Positions 28,079-36,879 of a stretch of 64,000 nucleotides of DNA are shown here, one piece after another. Source of the DNA: Mesorhizobium mediterraneum (GTDB lineage Bacteria; Pseudomonadota; Alphaproteobacteria; Rhizobiales; Rhizobiaceae); NCBI RefSeq assembly GCF_002284565.1, contig NZ_NPKI01000028.1:58881-122880 (forward strand). Reading direction: 5' to 3'. Both the position numbers and the translations under genes were made by a program. Each line of letters opens with the position of its first letter. Positions within the stretch are counted from its first letter, which is position 1. The notes under the pieces were generated by a model. That model ran no database searches, had not been told where the DNA came from, and saw only the letters and a program-made list of their open reading frames with translations.

Positions 28079-28999
28079 TTGCCTCTTTCGCCAAACCTGC
28101 GCGGCGCGTTGTTCATGATGGTGGCCATGAGTGGCTTCACCCTCAACGACGCGATCAGCAAATTCTCGTCGGAATCCATGAACATGGCGCAGGTCATGCT
28201 GATCCGCGGCGCCTTCGCTTCGCTTTTTATAGGCCTGCTTGCCTGGCAACGCGGTGCGCTTGCCCTGCCCGGCTCGATGTTGCAGCCGATGGTTGCGGTG
28301 CGTGTCGCCGGCGAAGCCGGTGCTACCGTGTCGTTTCTCATTGCTCTTGCCCATCTGCCAATTGCCAACGTCTCGGCCGTGCTGCAGGCGCTGCCGCTTG
28401 CGGTGACGATGGGCGCAGCACTTGTGTTCAATGAAGGCGTCGGCTGGCGGCGCTGGCTGGCCATCGCCATCGGCTTTGCCGGCGTGCTGATCATTGTGCG
28501 GCCCGGCCTCGAGGGGTTCAGCATCTATTCCCTGCTGGCGCTGGCCTGCGTCGCCTGTTGCGCGGTGCGTGATCTCGCCACCACGCGAATACCGCAGGCC
28601 GTTCCGACATTGCTGGTGTCTACCGCCACAGCACTTGCCATGACAGTGCTGGGCGCGGCACTGCTTTCGCCAATGGGTGGGTGGACACCGATGACGGGAA
28701 AAAGCACGGCGCTGCTAGCGCTTGCGGCAGTGCTCGTGGTCATCGGTTACCAGTTCATCATCATGGCGATGCGGGTGGGCGACATCTCGTTCGTCGCGCC
28801 GTTCCGCTACACAGCCCTGCTCTGGTCGATCCTGCTTGGCCTGTTCATCTTCGGTGACGTCCCCGACCTGCCGATGATACTCGGCGCCACCGTCATCGTC
28901 GGCTCCGGCCTCTACACACTTTACCGCGAACGGATCGTCGGCCGGCGAAAGACAGCCGCCGAAAGCGCTGGACCTGATATGGCGCCGGACGGCATATAG
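28079..28999 (+). CDS. DMT superfamily transporter (EamA domains)
   Basis: A 306-residue protein with ten hydrophobic segments arranged as two EamA repeats. The first starts GALFMMVAMSGFTLNDAISK and the second starts near residue 150. Members export amino acids, nucleobases or other metabolites; the substrate here is unknown. The start is a TTG at 28079 or an ATG at 28115; the TTG keeps the full first helix and is preferred. It lies between moaA and mobA on the same strand. Confidence 0.85.
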   Translation: MPLSPNLRGALFMMVAMSGFTLNDAISKFSSESMNMAQVMLIRGAFASLFIGLLAWQRGALALPGSMLQPMVAVRVAGEAGATVSFLIALAHLPIANVSAVLQALPLAVTMGAALVFNEGVGWRRWLAIAIGFAGVLIIVRPGLEGFSIYSLLALACVACCAVRDLATTRIPQAVPTLLVSTATALAMTVLGAALLSPMGGWTPMTGKSTALLALAAVLVVIGYQFIIMAMRVGDISFVAPFRYTALLWSILLGLFIFGDVPDLPMILGATVIVGSGLYTLYRERIVGRRKTAAESAGPDMAPDGI

Positions 29000-29058
29000 A
29001 CGAGCCCCGAGGGTCGCTGGAACCTGACGATTTGGGGCCGGCGAGAAGACAGCAGACG

Positions 29059-29685
29059 ATGAACCGAGATATTGCAGGGATCATTCTGGCCGGTGGCCAG
29101 TCGCGGCGAATGGGTGGTGGCGACAAAAGCTTGCTTGCGCTGGGAGGCCGCCGCGTGCTCGACCATGTCGTCGCGCGCCTTGCCCCGCAAGTCGGACCGC
29201 TGGCGCTGAGCGCCAACGGCGATCCGACACGCTTTGCCAAGTTCGGACTGCCGGTGCTTGCCGATACGGTCGAGGGTTACGCGGGACCGCTTGCCGGCAT
29301 CCTTGCCGGCCTCGAGTGGGCGTCCATGGCTTGCAGTGTGGTCGTCACTGTCGCTGGCGACACGCCGTTCTTTCCCGAGGATGTGGTCGGGCGGCTGGCC
29401 GCGGTGGTCAAGGAACGTCCCGGCGCGATCGCTGTCGCCAGTTCGGGTGGCAAGCGGCATCCGACGTTCGCGCTCTGGCCGCTTGGTCTGCACGACGCGT
29501 TGCGACGTTTCCTGGTCAATGAAGACAATAGGCGGGTTTTCGCCTTCATCGAGCGGCACGGCTTTGTCGATGTCGAATTTCCGATGTGGAACTCCGGTGG
29601 GCACGAGATTGATCCTTTCTTCAACATCAATACGCCCGACGACCTTGCCGAAGCCGAACGTCTGTTGCAGACCATGAGGCCATGA
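29059..29685 (+). CDS. mobA: Molybdenum cofactor guanylyltransferase MobA
   Basis: A 208-residue nucleotidyltransferase that attaches GMP to molybdopterin. The N-terminal signature IILAGGQSRRMGGGDKSLL and the metal/nucleotide motif VTVAGDTPFFPEDV near residue 100 identify it; the end NINTPDDLAEAE is typical. ATG at 29059 is chosen since family members begin just before the LAGG motif. Its stop overlaps the mobB start as ATGA, so the two are coupled. Confidence 0.93.
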   Translation: MNRDIAGIILAGGQSRRMGGGDKSLLALGGRRVLDHVVARLAPQVGPLALSANGDPTRFAKFGLPVLADTVEGYAGPLAGILAGLEWASMACSVVVTVAGDTPFFPEDVVGRLAAVVKERPGAIAVASSGGKRHPTFALWPLGLHDALRRFLVNEDNRRVFAFIERHGFVDVEFPMWNSGGHEIDPFFNINTPDDLAEAERLLQTMRP

Positions 29686-30191
29686 TGAGACGCGTCTTCG
29701 GCATCACGGGCTGGAAGAATTCCGGCAAGACGACGCTGACCGAAAAGCTGGTCGCCGAACTTGTCCGGCGTGGCTGGAAAGTCTCGACGGTAAAACACGC
29801 CCATCATGATTTCGACATCGACAAGCCGGGAGCGGACAGCTTTCGCCATCGGCAGGCCGGAGCCACGGAAGTCGCCATTGTGTCAGACAGGCGCTGGGCC
29901 CTGATGCATGAATTGCGCGGCGAGGACGAGCCGACGCTGGACACGATCCTGTCGCGGCTCGGCACCTTCGACATCGTGCTGGTCGAAGGCTACAAGCGTG
30001 AGGCGCACAGCAAGATCGAAACACGGCGGCTGGAGGCCAAGGACCGGGCACCGCTTTCGGCAAATGATCCGCATATCGTCGCCATCGCCGCCGACTTCGC
30101 CATAGCGGGCGAAAGCCTGCCTGTCTTTGATCTCGACGACACGAAATCGATAGCCGACTTCATCGAGCGCGCGACAGGCATGAAGCGCTGA
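29682..30191 (+). CDS. mobB: Molybdopterin-guanine dinucleotide biosynthesis protein B
   Basis: A 169-residue GTP-binding adaptor of the molybdenum cofactor pathway. The P-loop GWKNSGKTTLTEKL lies near residue 10, followed by VSTVKHAHHDFDID and the Walker B-like IVLVEGYKREAH near 102. MobB boosts MobA activity. It overlaps the mobA stop by four bases; expression is surely joint. Confidence 0.93.
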   Translation: MMRRVFGITGWKNSGKTTLTEKLVAELVRRGWKVSTVKHAHHDFDIDKPGADSFRHRQAGATEVAIVSDRRWALMHELRGEDEPTLDTILSRLGTFDIVLVEGYKREAHSKIETRRLEAKDRAPLSANDPHIVAIAADFAIAGESLPVFDLDDTKSIADFIERATGMKR

Positions 30192-30394
30192 GGGCATTTG
30201 CGAAGGGGCCCTTTTTCGCCGCTATTATGCCTGCCCCAACGTCATCATTGTCCACGAATGCAAATCCCGGAAGCAACGGTTTTTGCAGTTGCTTTTTTTG
30301 GGGAAAGAGTGGGAGTATCGCGCCAGCGGGCGGTCAAAAGCACCGCCCACAGAGCCGTTTGGAACGACGGCCGGGACATACAGAGAGGACCATC

Positions 30395-31177
30395 ATGCGT
30401 ATTGCATTGCGTATAGCGCTCGCCGCATCGGCCGCGCTGCTGACGCTGGGCGTTGCCCAGGCTCAGGAAAAGACTTTGAGGATCGGCACTGAAGGCGCTT
30501 ACCCTCCGTTCAACAACCTGACCGCCGACGGCCAGCTCGTGGGCTTCGACATCGACATCGCCAAGGCACTCTGCGACGAGATGAAGGTGAAGTGCACATT
30601 CGTCGCGCAGGATTGGGACGGCATCATCCCGGCGCTCCAGGCTGGCAAATTCGATGCCATCGTCGCATCGATGTCGATCACCCCGGAGCGTGCCGAGAAG
30701 GTCGACTTCACCCACAAATACTACAACACGCCACCGGCAATCGTCGCGCCCAAGGACAGCGACATCAAGGGCGTGACCAAGGAGGACTTGGCCGGCAAGA
30801 CGATCGGCGTGCAGGGTTCGACTACGCATTTCAACTATTCGACCGCAACCTACACCGACAGCACGATCAAGCCTTACCCCACCGCGCAGGAATACCAGCT
30901 CGATCTCGCCAATGGCCGCGTTGATGCGGTCAACGACGATATCACTGTTCTCGAAGGCTGGCTTGCCACGCCTGAGGGCGCCTGCTGCAAGGTGATCGGT
31001 GCGATCGCGCCTGACATCAAGATCCATGGTCCGGGCGCCGGCATCGCGGTGCGTAAGGGCGAGACCGAGCTGGTCAACCAATTCAATGCGGCGATCGACG
31101 CCATCCGCGCCAACGGAAAGTACAAGGAAATCAACGACAAGTACTTCAAGTACGACGTCTACGGCGGCGAGTCCTGA
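30395..31177 (+). CDS. Amino acid ABC transporter substrate-binding protein
   Basis: A 260-residue periplasmic protein with a signal peptide (1-23, VAQA/Q) and the family 3 signature LRIGTEGAYPPFNNL, as in lysine/arginine/ornithine, histidine and octopine/nopaline binding proteins. Cys pairs (LCDEMKVKC; ACC near residue 195) match the basic-amino-acid branch. GAGAGGA precedes the ATG at 30395. It heads an operon with two permeases; a strong hairpin follows its stop. Confidence 0.9.
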   Translation: MRIALRIALAASAALLTLGVAQAQEKTLRIGTEGAYPPFNNLTADGQLVGFDIDIAKALCDEMKVKCTFVAQDWDGIIPALQAGKFDAIVASMSITPERAEKVDFTHKYYNTPPAIVAPKDSDIKGVTKEDLAGKTIGVQGSTTHFNYSTATYTDSTIKPYPTAQEYQLDLANGRVDAVNDDITVLEGWLATPEGACCKVIGAIAPDIKIHGPGAGIAVRKGETELVNQFNAAIDAIRANGKYKEINDKYFKYDVYGGES

Positions 31178-31194
31178 TCCTTATGGATCTGATA

Positions 31195-31223
31195 GCGAAC
31201 GGCGGGACATTCCCGCCGTTCGC
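31195..31223 (+). promoter_or_regulatory. Intercistronic hairpin after the binding-protein gene
   Basis: A perfect 12-bp stem (gcgaacggcggg/cccgccgttcgc) with a five-base loop, without a T run, 18 bp after the binding-protein stop. Such hairpins protect the upstream mRNA or partly stop transcription, giving more binding protein than permease. Confidence 0.65.
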
Positions 31224-31294
31224 ACAAGGGGCGGCGCACGAGGGGTGACGCCGCGCTGCTCTCAAAGAGCCCATAAAGGAGAACAGGCAGGCGG

Positions 31295-32008
31295 ATGCAA
31301 AGCGTTTGGACGCTGCTCAGTTGGGGCCCCGAAGGCTGGCTCGACGACATTGCCTATGGCGTTTTCATCACCGTTTCGCTTGCAGCCGCGACCCTGCCTG
31401 TCGGTCTGGTGATCGGCTTTCTGGTCGCACTGGCCAAGCAATCCGACGAGCCGTCGCTGCGGCTGGCCGGCAACATCTACACCACGATCTTTCGCGGATT
31501 GCCCGAGCTGCTGACGCTGTTCATCATCTTTTACGGCGCGCAAATCGGCATCCAGCAAGTGATGCGCCTGTATGACCCGACCGCCGCGGTCGAAGTAAAC
31601 GCTTTTGTTTCCGGCATGATCGCGCTCGGCGTCGTCTTCTCGTCCTACGCCAGCGAGGTCTTCCTCTCCGCATTCCGCGCCATCCCGAAGGGACAGTATG
31701 AGGGCGGCTATTCTGTTGGCCTGTCGGGCTGGCAGACGATGCGACTTGTGGTCCTACCTCAGCTTATCCGTATCGCGCTACCGGGCCTTGCCAATCTGTG
31801 GCTCATCCTGCTCAAGGACACGGCCCTGGTGTCCGCCATAGGTCTTACCGACATATTGCGGCAAGCGGGCGTCGCCGCCCGCGTCACCAAGCACGCCTTC
31901 CTGTTTTTCGGTGTCGCCGCCCTCATCTATCTGCTCCTCGCCATCATATCGTCCTTCGGCATAAACGCGATCGAACGTGCGGTCAGCCGCCAGCAGGTGC
32001 AGCGATGA
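31295..32008 (+). CDS. Amino acid ABC transporter permease (HisQ/OccQ type)
   Basis: A 237-residue inner-membrane permease with about five helices. The HisM/HisQ features IFRGLPELLTLFIIFYG near residue 65 and the coupling loop around AFRAIPKGQYEGGYSVGLS near 125 are clear. It forms a heterodimer with the next gene product. The stop overlaps the next start as ATGA. Confidence 0.9.
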   Translation: MQSVWTLLSWGPEGWLDDIAYGVFITVSLAAATLPVGLVIGFLVALAKQSDEPSLRLAGNIYTTIFRGLPELLTLFIIFYGAQIGIQQVMRLYDPTAAVEVNAFVSGMIALGVVFSSYASEVFLSAFRAIPKGQYEGGYSVGLSGWQTMRLVVLPQLIRIALPGLANLWLILLKDTALVSAIGLTDILRQAGVAARVTKHAFLFFGVAALIYLLLAIISSFGINAIERAVSRQQVQR

Positions 32009-32820
32009 GCGTAGCCGCCATCGACCGACCGCCGGCTCTGCCACGCGGCTGGCCCCGGCAACGCATTCTCGGCTACGCGCTGGTCTGTCTGTGGATCGCT
32101 TTTCTCGCCGGGATCGCCGCCTACCTCATTCTCGCCTGGAACGGCGAGCTTTTCGCGAAATACGCGCCCGGCTATGTATCGGGACTTGGCATCACTCTAC
32201 TGCTTGTCGCCATCTCGATCGTGCTCGGTGCGATCCTGTCGGTGCCGATCGCCTATGCCCGCATGTCGAAGAACCGGGTTCTTTCAGGTCTTGCCTATGC
32301 CTATGTCTATTTCTTCCGCGGCACACCGCTGCTGGCCCAGACCTTCCTTATCTATTACGGCGTAGGCTCCTTCAGGCCGCAACTCGAGATGGTCGGCCTC
32401 TGGGGTTTTTTCCGCGAGGCGTTCAACTGCGCAATCTTCGCCTTCTCGCTCAACACTGCCGCCTATCAGGCGGAAATCCTGCGCGGCGCGATCCAGAGCG
32501 TGCCCAGGGGCCAGTGGGAGGGCGCCGCCTCGCTCGGCCTGCACAAATTGCAGACGATGTGGAAGGTCATACTTCCGCAAGCACTGATCGTGGCGCTGCG
32601 GCCCTACGGCAACGAGATCATCCTGATGATCAAGGGCTCGGCGATCGTCGCCATCATCACTGTCTATGATCTGATGGGCATCACGAAGCTCACCTATTCG
32701 CGCACTTTCGACTTCCAGTCCTATGTCTGGGCGGCGATCATCTATCTGATCATTGTCGAGATACTGCGCCACGCGGTCGAGTGGATAGAACGGCGCATCA
32801 CGATACATCTGCACCGCTGA
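32005..32820 (+). CDS. Amino acid ABC transporter permease (HisM/OccM type)
   Basis: A 271-residue permease with the conserved FFRGTPLLAQTFLIYYG near residue 100 and the coupling loop GAIQSVPRGQWEGAASLGL near 165. It begins in the ATGA overlap with the preceding gene. No ATP-binding subunit follows; the next gene encodes a dehydrogenase, so the ATPase must come from another locus. Confidence 0.9.
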   Translation: MSVAAIDRPPALPRGWPRQRILGYALVCLWIAFLAGIAAYLILAWNGELFAKYAPGYVSGLGITLLLVAISIVLGAILSVPIAYARMSKNRVLSGLAYAYVYFFRGTPLLAQTFLIYYGVGSFRPQLEMVGLWGFFREAFNCAIFAFSLNTAAYQAEILRGAIQSVPRGQWEGAASLGLHKLQTMWKVILPQALIVALRPYGNEIILMIKGSAIVAIITVYDLMGITKLTYSRTFDFQSYVWAAIIYLIIVEILRHAVEWIERRITIHLHR

Positions 32821-32884
32821 CTCCCATAGCTCTGCCTGATCCGCTAAGAAGGTCGGAAAGCAGGCTTCTAAGGGATTCGAAAAC

Positions 32885-33754
32885 ATGGCATCGGTGGCAT
32901 TTCTCGGTCTTGGCGTCATGGGCTATCCAATGGCCGGACATCTCAGGAACAAGGGCGGCCACGACGTCACCGTCTACAACCGCACCAAAGCAAAGGCCGA
33001 GCAATGGGTTGCTCAGCATGGCGGCAGTGTTGCCAACACGCCGGCCCAAGCCGCCGACGGCAAGGACTTTGTCTTTTCCTGCGTTGGCAATGACGACGAC
33101 CTGCGCGCGGTGACGATCGGAGCCGAGGGTGCGTTCCAGACGATGAAGAAGGGAGCCATCTTCATCGACAACACCACGGCGTCGGCTGAAGTCGCGCGCG
33201 AACTGGCGGAGAAGGCGCAATTGGGCGGGTTCTCGTTCCTCGATGCACCGGTCTCCGGCGGTCAGGCCGGCGCCGAAAACGGCGTGCTCACCGTCATGGT
33301 GGGCGGCGAGCAGAAAGCCTTCGACAAAGCAAAGCCGGTCATCGATGCCTATGCCCGCATGGTTGGGCTGATGGGTCCGGTCGGCTCCGGCCAGCTCACC
33401 AAGATGATCAACCAGATTTGCATCGCCGGCCTTGTCCAAGGGCTGGCCGAGGGCATCCATTTCGGCAAGAAGGCCGGGCTCGACATCGAAAAGGTCATCG
33501 AGGTGATTTCCAAGGGCGCGGCCGGCTCGTGGCAGATGGAGAACCGGCACAAGACGATGAATGCCGGCAAATACGATTTCGGCTTTGCCGTCGACTGGAT
33601 GCGCAAGGATCTCGACATCTGCCTGGCGGAGGCCGACCGCAACGGCGCCAAGCTGCCGGTGACGGCACTTATCGATCAGTTCTACAAGGATGTGCAGGGA
33701 ATGGGTGGCAAGCGCTGGGATACGTCTTCGCTGTTGGCGCGATTGGAAAAATAG
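32885..33754 (+). CDS. NAD(P)-dependent beta-hydroxyacid dehydrogenase (3-hydroxyisobutyrate dehydrogenase family)
   Basis: A 289-residue oxidoreductase with the N-terminal Rossmann motif VAFLGLGVMGYPMAGHL, the substrate-binding DAPVSGGQAGAENG near residue 120 and the catalytic Lys in GSGQLTKMINQI near 172. The group includes 3-hydroxyisobutyrate, tartronate semialdehyde and glyoxylate/succinic semialdehyde reductases; the exact substrate is open. The AlkD-like gene begins eight bases after its stop. Confidence 0.88.
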   Translation: MASVAFLGLGVMGYPMAGHLRNKGGHDVTVYNRTKAKAEQWVAQHGGSVANTPAQAADGKDFVFSCVGNDDDLRAVTIGAEGAFQTMKKGAIFIDNTTASAEVARELAEKAQLGGFSFLDAPVSGGQAGAENGVLTVMVGGEQKAFDKAKPVIDAYARMVGLMGPVGSGQLTKMINQICIAGLVQGLAEGIHFGKKAGLDIEKVIEVISKGAAGSWQMENRHKTMNAGKYDFGFAVDWMRKDLDICLAEADRNGAKLPVTALIDQFYKDVQGMGGKRWDTSSLLARLEK

Positions 33755-33762
33755 GTTTTGTC

Positions 33763-34464
33763 GTGGCCGAGCTGTCGCCTCAGTCCAGCGCCGAGGAAAT
33801 TGTCGCCCATCTGCGCTCGATCGGCTCGGAGGAGAATCGCCTTGGCATGCTGCGCTACGGCATCAAGATCGAACGTGCGCTCGGTATCTCGCACGGCGTG
33901 CAGCGGCAGATTGCCAAGAAAATCAAGCGCAACCATGAACGTGCGTTCGAGCTGTGGCAGTCGGGCATCATGGAAGCGCAGTTCATCGCTTCCGTCACGG
34001 CCGATCCGACGCGGTTTTCTGTCGCGGATGCAAGACGTTGGGCGGCGACTTTCGACTCATGGGATATCGTTGACGGCGTCTCCGATCTCTTTGTCGACAC
34101 GGATTGCTGGAGGGAACTGATCGTCGAATTCGCGGTCGACGACCGGGAATTCGTTCGACGTACGGCTTTTGCCATGATGGCCTGGTCGGTGGTCCACCGG
34201 AAGAACGAACCAGAGGCCACCTTCCTCGACTTCCTGTCGATCATTGAAGCGCAAGCCACCGACGGCCGTAATTTCGTGAAAAAGGCGGTGAACTGGGCGC
34301 TTCGTTCGATCGGCAAGCGATCGATGGATCTGCACGGCCCTGCCCTTGCGCTGGCACAAAAGCTGGCTGCCTCGACCGACAAGACGGCACGCTGGATCGG
34401 CAAGGACGCTGCAAGGGAGCTTTCCGATGCCAAAACGCTTGAGCGGCTCGCCAGGAAAGGCTGA
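33763..34464 (+). CDS. DNA alkylation repair protein (AlkD-like)
   Basis: A 233-residue all-helical protein of the HEAT-repeat DNA alkylation repair family. Family landmarks are LRYGIKIERALGISHGVQR near the N-terminus and the C-terminal FVKKAVNWALRSIGKRS, the segment lining the DNA groove. AlkD-type enzymes remove N3- and N7-alkylpurines without base flipping. The GTG at 33763 (MAELSPQSSAEE) is the likely start, eight bases after the previous stop; the open frame upstream merely runs antiparallel in phase with the dehydrogenase gene. Confidence 0.8.
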   Translation: MAELSPQSSAEEIVAHLRSIGSEENRLGMLRYGIKIERALGISHGVQRQIAKKIKRNHERAFELWQSGIMEAQFIASVTADPTRFSVADARRWAATFDSWDIVDGVSDLFVDTDCWRELIVEFAVDDREFVRRTAFAMMAWSVVHRKNEPEATFLDFLSIIEAQATDGRNFVKKAVNWALRSIGKRSMDLHGPALALAQKLAASTDKTARWIGKDAARELSDAKTLERLARKG

Positions 34465-35005
34465 ATGGGGCGAAATCCTCTTTACTGAGGTGACGCGATC
34501 AACGCGCACCGATTTCGAGAACCTGTTCGAGCAGCCGGGCGGGCCGAAATATTGCTGGTGCATGGCCTGGCGCGATCTCGAAAACCGCGAGCACGTGGGC
34601 AACGATGAGAGGAAACGGGCGATGATGGCGCTCATCGCGGCCGACACGCCGGTCGGCATTGTCGCCCAAGCCGGAGGCAAAACCATAGGCTGGTGCTCGA
34701 TGGCACCACGCGAAACCTACCGCAAACTGTCGCCGCAGCAGGACGATACCGAAACGGGCATCTGGTCGATCGTCTGTTTCTATGTGCCGAGGGCATTGCG
34801 CAGCCGCGGGCTGGCAACCGCACTGCTCGACGCGGCCATCGATCACGCCTTCGCCAAAGGCGCCAGGACGATCGAGGCCTATCCGGTCGACCAGGCATCG
34901 CCGAGTTACCGTTTCATGGGCTTTCGAGACATGTTCGTGGCCCGCGGATTCCACGAGATCGGCATGGCCGGCTCGCGCCGGCATGTGATGCGGCTCGAAC
35001 GTTGA
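34427..35005 (+). CDS. GNAT family N-acetyltransferase
   Basis: A 192-residue acetyltransferase. The acetyl-CoA pocket is visible as IVCFYVPRALRSRGLATALL near residue 110 (the R-x-x-G-x-A signature), with the end FHEIGMAGSRRHVMRLE. The N-terminal PKYCWCMAWRD is shared by a GNAT subgroup of unknown substrate. ATG at 34427 overlaps the AlkD-like gene by 38 bp, so the genes are likely coupled. Confidence 0.82.
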   Translation: MPKRLSGSPGKAEWGEILFTEVTRSTRTDFENLFEQPGGPKYCWCMAWRDLENREHVGNDERKRAMMALIAADTPVGIVAQAGGKTIGWCSMAPRETYRKLSPQQDDTETGIWSIVCFYVPRALRSRGLATALLDAAIDHAFAKGARTIEAYPVDQASPSYRFMGFRDMFVARGFHEIGMAGSRRHVMRLER

Positions 35006-35052
35006 CGCTGTTGGCGACGGCAGCTTAACTCCTGTCAAATGGAGAGCACACG

Positions 35053-35622
35053 ATGAGCAATCGTCTCAAATCGACAGCGGCGCTGGCGGCCGTGCTGATT
35101 TCCATCGCGGCGGGCAGCGCTTCCGCCGAAACCGCGCGTATATTCTGGAAGGATCTGCGCCCGGCGACGCAAGCGGCTGCCGAAAGTGTCGGACTGCCGA
35201 TGATCGCGGCAAAAATGCCTGATCATGGCGAGACGCTGTCTCTCAATCTGCAGGACAAGACCATCCAACTGGCGGGATACGCGCTACCGGTCGATCGCGA
35301 GGGCGATCTCGTCTACCAGTTCCTGCTGGTGCCGTGGACGGGTGCGTGCAGTCACATGCCGACGCCGCCGCCCAATCAGATCGTCCTCGTCACGCCCGCG
35401 CACCCCTACAGGATGTCGGAGGCCTACCAGCCGGTTTCCGTGACCGGCGCCCTGGAGCCGGGCATGGAGAAGAGTCAGCTCTTCATCGTCGACGGTGCCA
35501 GCGTCATCCAGTCAGGCTACGCGGTGCGCAAGGCGGAGGTGGTGGACGTCGATGTGGTGCCGGATACGATCACGCAGCCGGCAAACTCACCGTGGCGTTT
35601 TCTCAACAAAAAGAAGAACTAA
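35053..35622 (+). CDS. DUF3299 family exported protein
   Basis: A 189-residue protein with a signal peptide (1-25, SASA/E) and the DUF3299 core: IQLAGYALPVDREGDLVYQF, then LVPWTGACSHMPTPPPNQ with its conserved Cys and His. Homologs are periplasmic and may be lipoproteins or metal-linked, but no function is established. GGAG lies ten bases before the ATG. It is convergent with the Lrp-type regulator. Confidence 0.82.
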   Translation: MSNRLKSTAALAAVLISIAAGSASAETARIFWKDLRPATQAAAESVGLPMIAAKMPDHGETLSLNLQDKTIQLAGYALPVDREGDLVYQFLLVPWTGACSHMPTPPPNQIVLVTPAHPYRMSEAYQPVSVTGALEPGMEKSQLFIVDGASVIQSGYAVRKAEVVDVDVVPDTITQPANSPWRFLNKKKN

Positions 35623-35633
35623 GCAAAAAAACC

Positions 35634-36125
35634 TCAAGCAGCGTTCGCGCCCGATTCCTTGTCCAGCACCATGTAGTCCAGCGGCATTTCGGTCGTGTAC
35701 TTGATCTGCTCCATGGCAAACGACGACGACACGTCGCGGATCTCGATCTTGGCGATCAGGCGCTTATAGAAGGCGTCGTAAGCCGCGATATCGGGCACCA
35801 CCACCCGCAAGAGATAGTCGACGTCGCCGCTCATGCGGTAGAACTCGACCACTTCCGGAAATTCCTGGATGACCTCCGAAAAGCGCCGCAGCCATTCATG
35901 GCTGTGCGAATTGGTGCGGATCGACACGAACACGGTGACGCGCACATTGACCTTTTCATGATCGAGGATGGCGACGCGCCGCTTGATGACGCCTTCCTCC
36001 TCGAGCTTCTGGATGCGCCGCCAGCAGGGCGTGGTCGACAGTCCGACTTTCTTGGCGACATCGGCGACCGCGAGCGTCGCGTCCTCCTGCAAGAGGCGGA
36101 GGATTTTTCTGTCAAGGCGGTCCAT
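35634..36125 (-). CDS. Lrp/AsnC family transcriptional regulator
   Basis: A 163-residue regulator. The helix-turn-helix covers MDRLDRKILRLLQEDATLAV and VGLSTTPCWRRIQKLEEEG; the C-terminal RAM effector domain includes VEFYRMSGDVDYLLRVVV. Lrp/AsnC proteins respond to amino acids, commonly branched-chain ones. Start at 36125 follows GGGAG. A target gene is not evident from this neighbourhood. Confidence 0.9.
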   Translation of the reverse strand: MDRLDRKILRLLQEDATLAVADVAKKVGLSTTPCWRRIQKLEEEGVIKRRVAILDHEKVNVRVTVFVSIRTNSHSHEWLRRFSEVIQEFPEVVEFYRMSGDVDYLLRVVVPDIAAYDAFYKRLIAKIEIRDVSSSFAMEQIKYTTEMPLDYMVLDKESGANAA

Positions 36126-36244
36126 TGGGTGCTCCCACAGGGATAGACTTGGAATAGATTGGCTATAGTCCTTCTTATTTAGGCCATTCACAAGAAAGAA
36201 ATTCTGTCAGATAGCGCAAAAGCGAGTGATTTCTTGCTCACGCT

Positions 36245-36877
36245 TCAGCCGAGGCGATAGCGGATTTCCGATCTCAGAAACGGCAGCAAATCCATTTCAA
36301 ACCACGGATTGCGCTTCAGCCAGCCGGTGTTGCGCCACGACGGATGCGGCAACGGCAGCACTTTCGGGTTGCCGGGCGCATCCCAGATGGTGCGCCAATT
36401 CATCACCGTCTCCGTCAGCGAGGGCCGGCGCGCTGCGCCCAAATGCCAGGATTGCGCATAGAGGCCGATCGTCAGCACCAGGTCGACCTGCGGCATCAGT
36501 GCCATCAGCGGCGCGCGCCAGGCCGGTGCGCATTCGCGGCGCGGCGGCAGGTCGCCGCTCTTGGCATCCTGGCCGGGAAAGCAAAAACCCATCGGCACGA
36601 TGGCGAACTTTGTCGTGTCGTAGAATTCTTCGCTGTTGACGCCCAGCCAATTTCGCAATCGATCGCCGGAGGCGTCGGTGAACGGCATGCCTGACACATG
36701 CACCTTGGTGCCCGGTGCCTGGCTGGCGATCAGAATGCGGGCGCTCGACGACGGCCTGAGCACCGGGCGCGGCTCATGCGGCAACGGCCGGCCGACCGGG
36801 TTTTCGACGCAGATTCGGCAGGTGCGTACGGTCGCCGCGAAGTTTTCCAGCTCGTCGTTCATTCTCGGAGAACTCAT
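36245..36877 (-). CDS. Uracil-DNA glycosylase family protein
   Basis: A 210-residue protein with the uracil-DNA glycosylase superfamily pattern: RCRICVENPVG-like N-terminal Cys pair (CRIC), IASQAPGTKVHVSGMPFTD as motif 1 and LPLPHPSWRNTGWLKRN as the C-terminal His-Pro-Ser motif. Only two of the four Cys typical of iron-sulfur family 4 enzymes are obvious, so repair activity is likely but not certain. The ATG at 36877 comes two bases after the GST stop; the two genes form an operon. Confidence 0.8.
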   Translation of the reverse strand: MSSPRMNDELENFAATVRTCRICVENPVGRPLPHEPRPVLRPSSSARILIASQAPGTKVHVSGMPFTDASGDRLRNWLGVNSEEFYDTTKFAIVPMGFCFPGQDAKSGDLPPRRECAPAWRAPLMALMPQVDLVLTIGLYAQSWHLGAARRPSLTETVMNWRTIWDAPGNPKVLPLPHPSWRNTGWLKRNPWFEMDLLPFLRSEIRYRLG

Positions 36878-36879
36878 AC

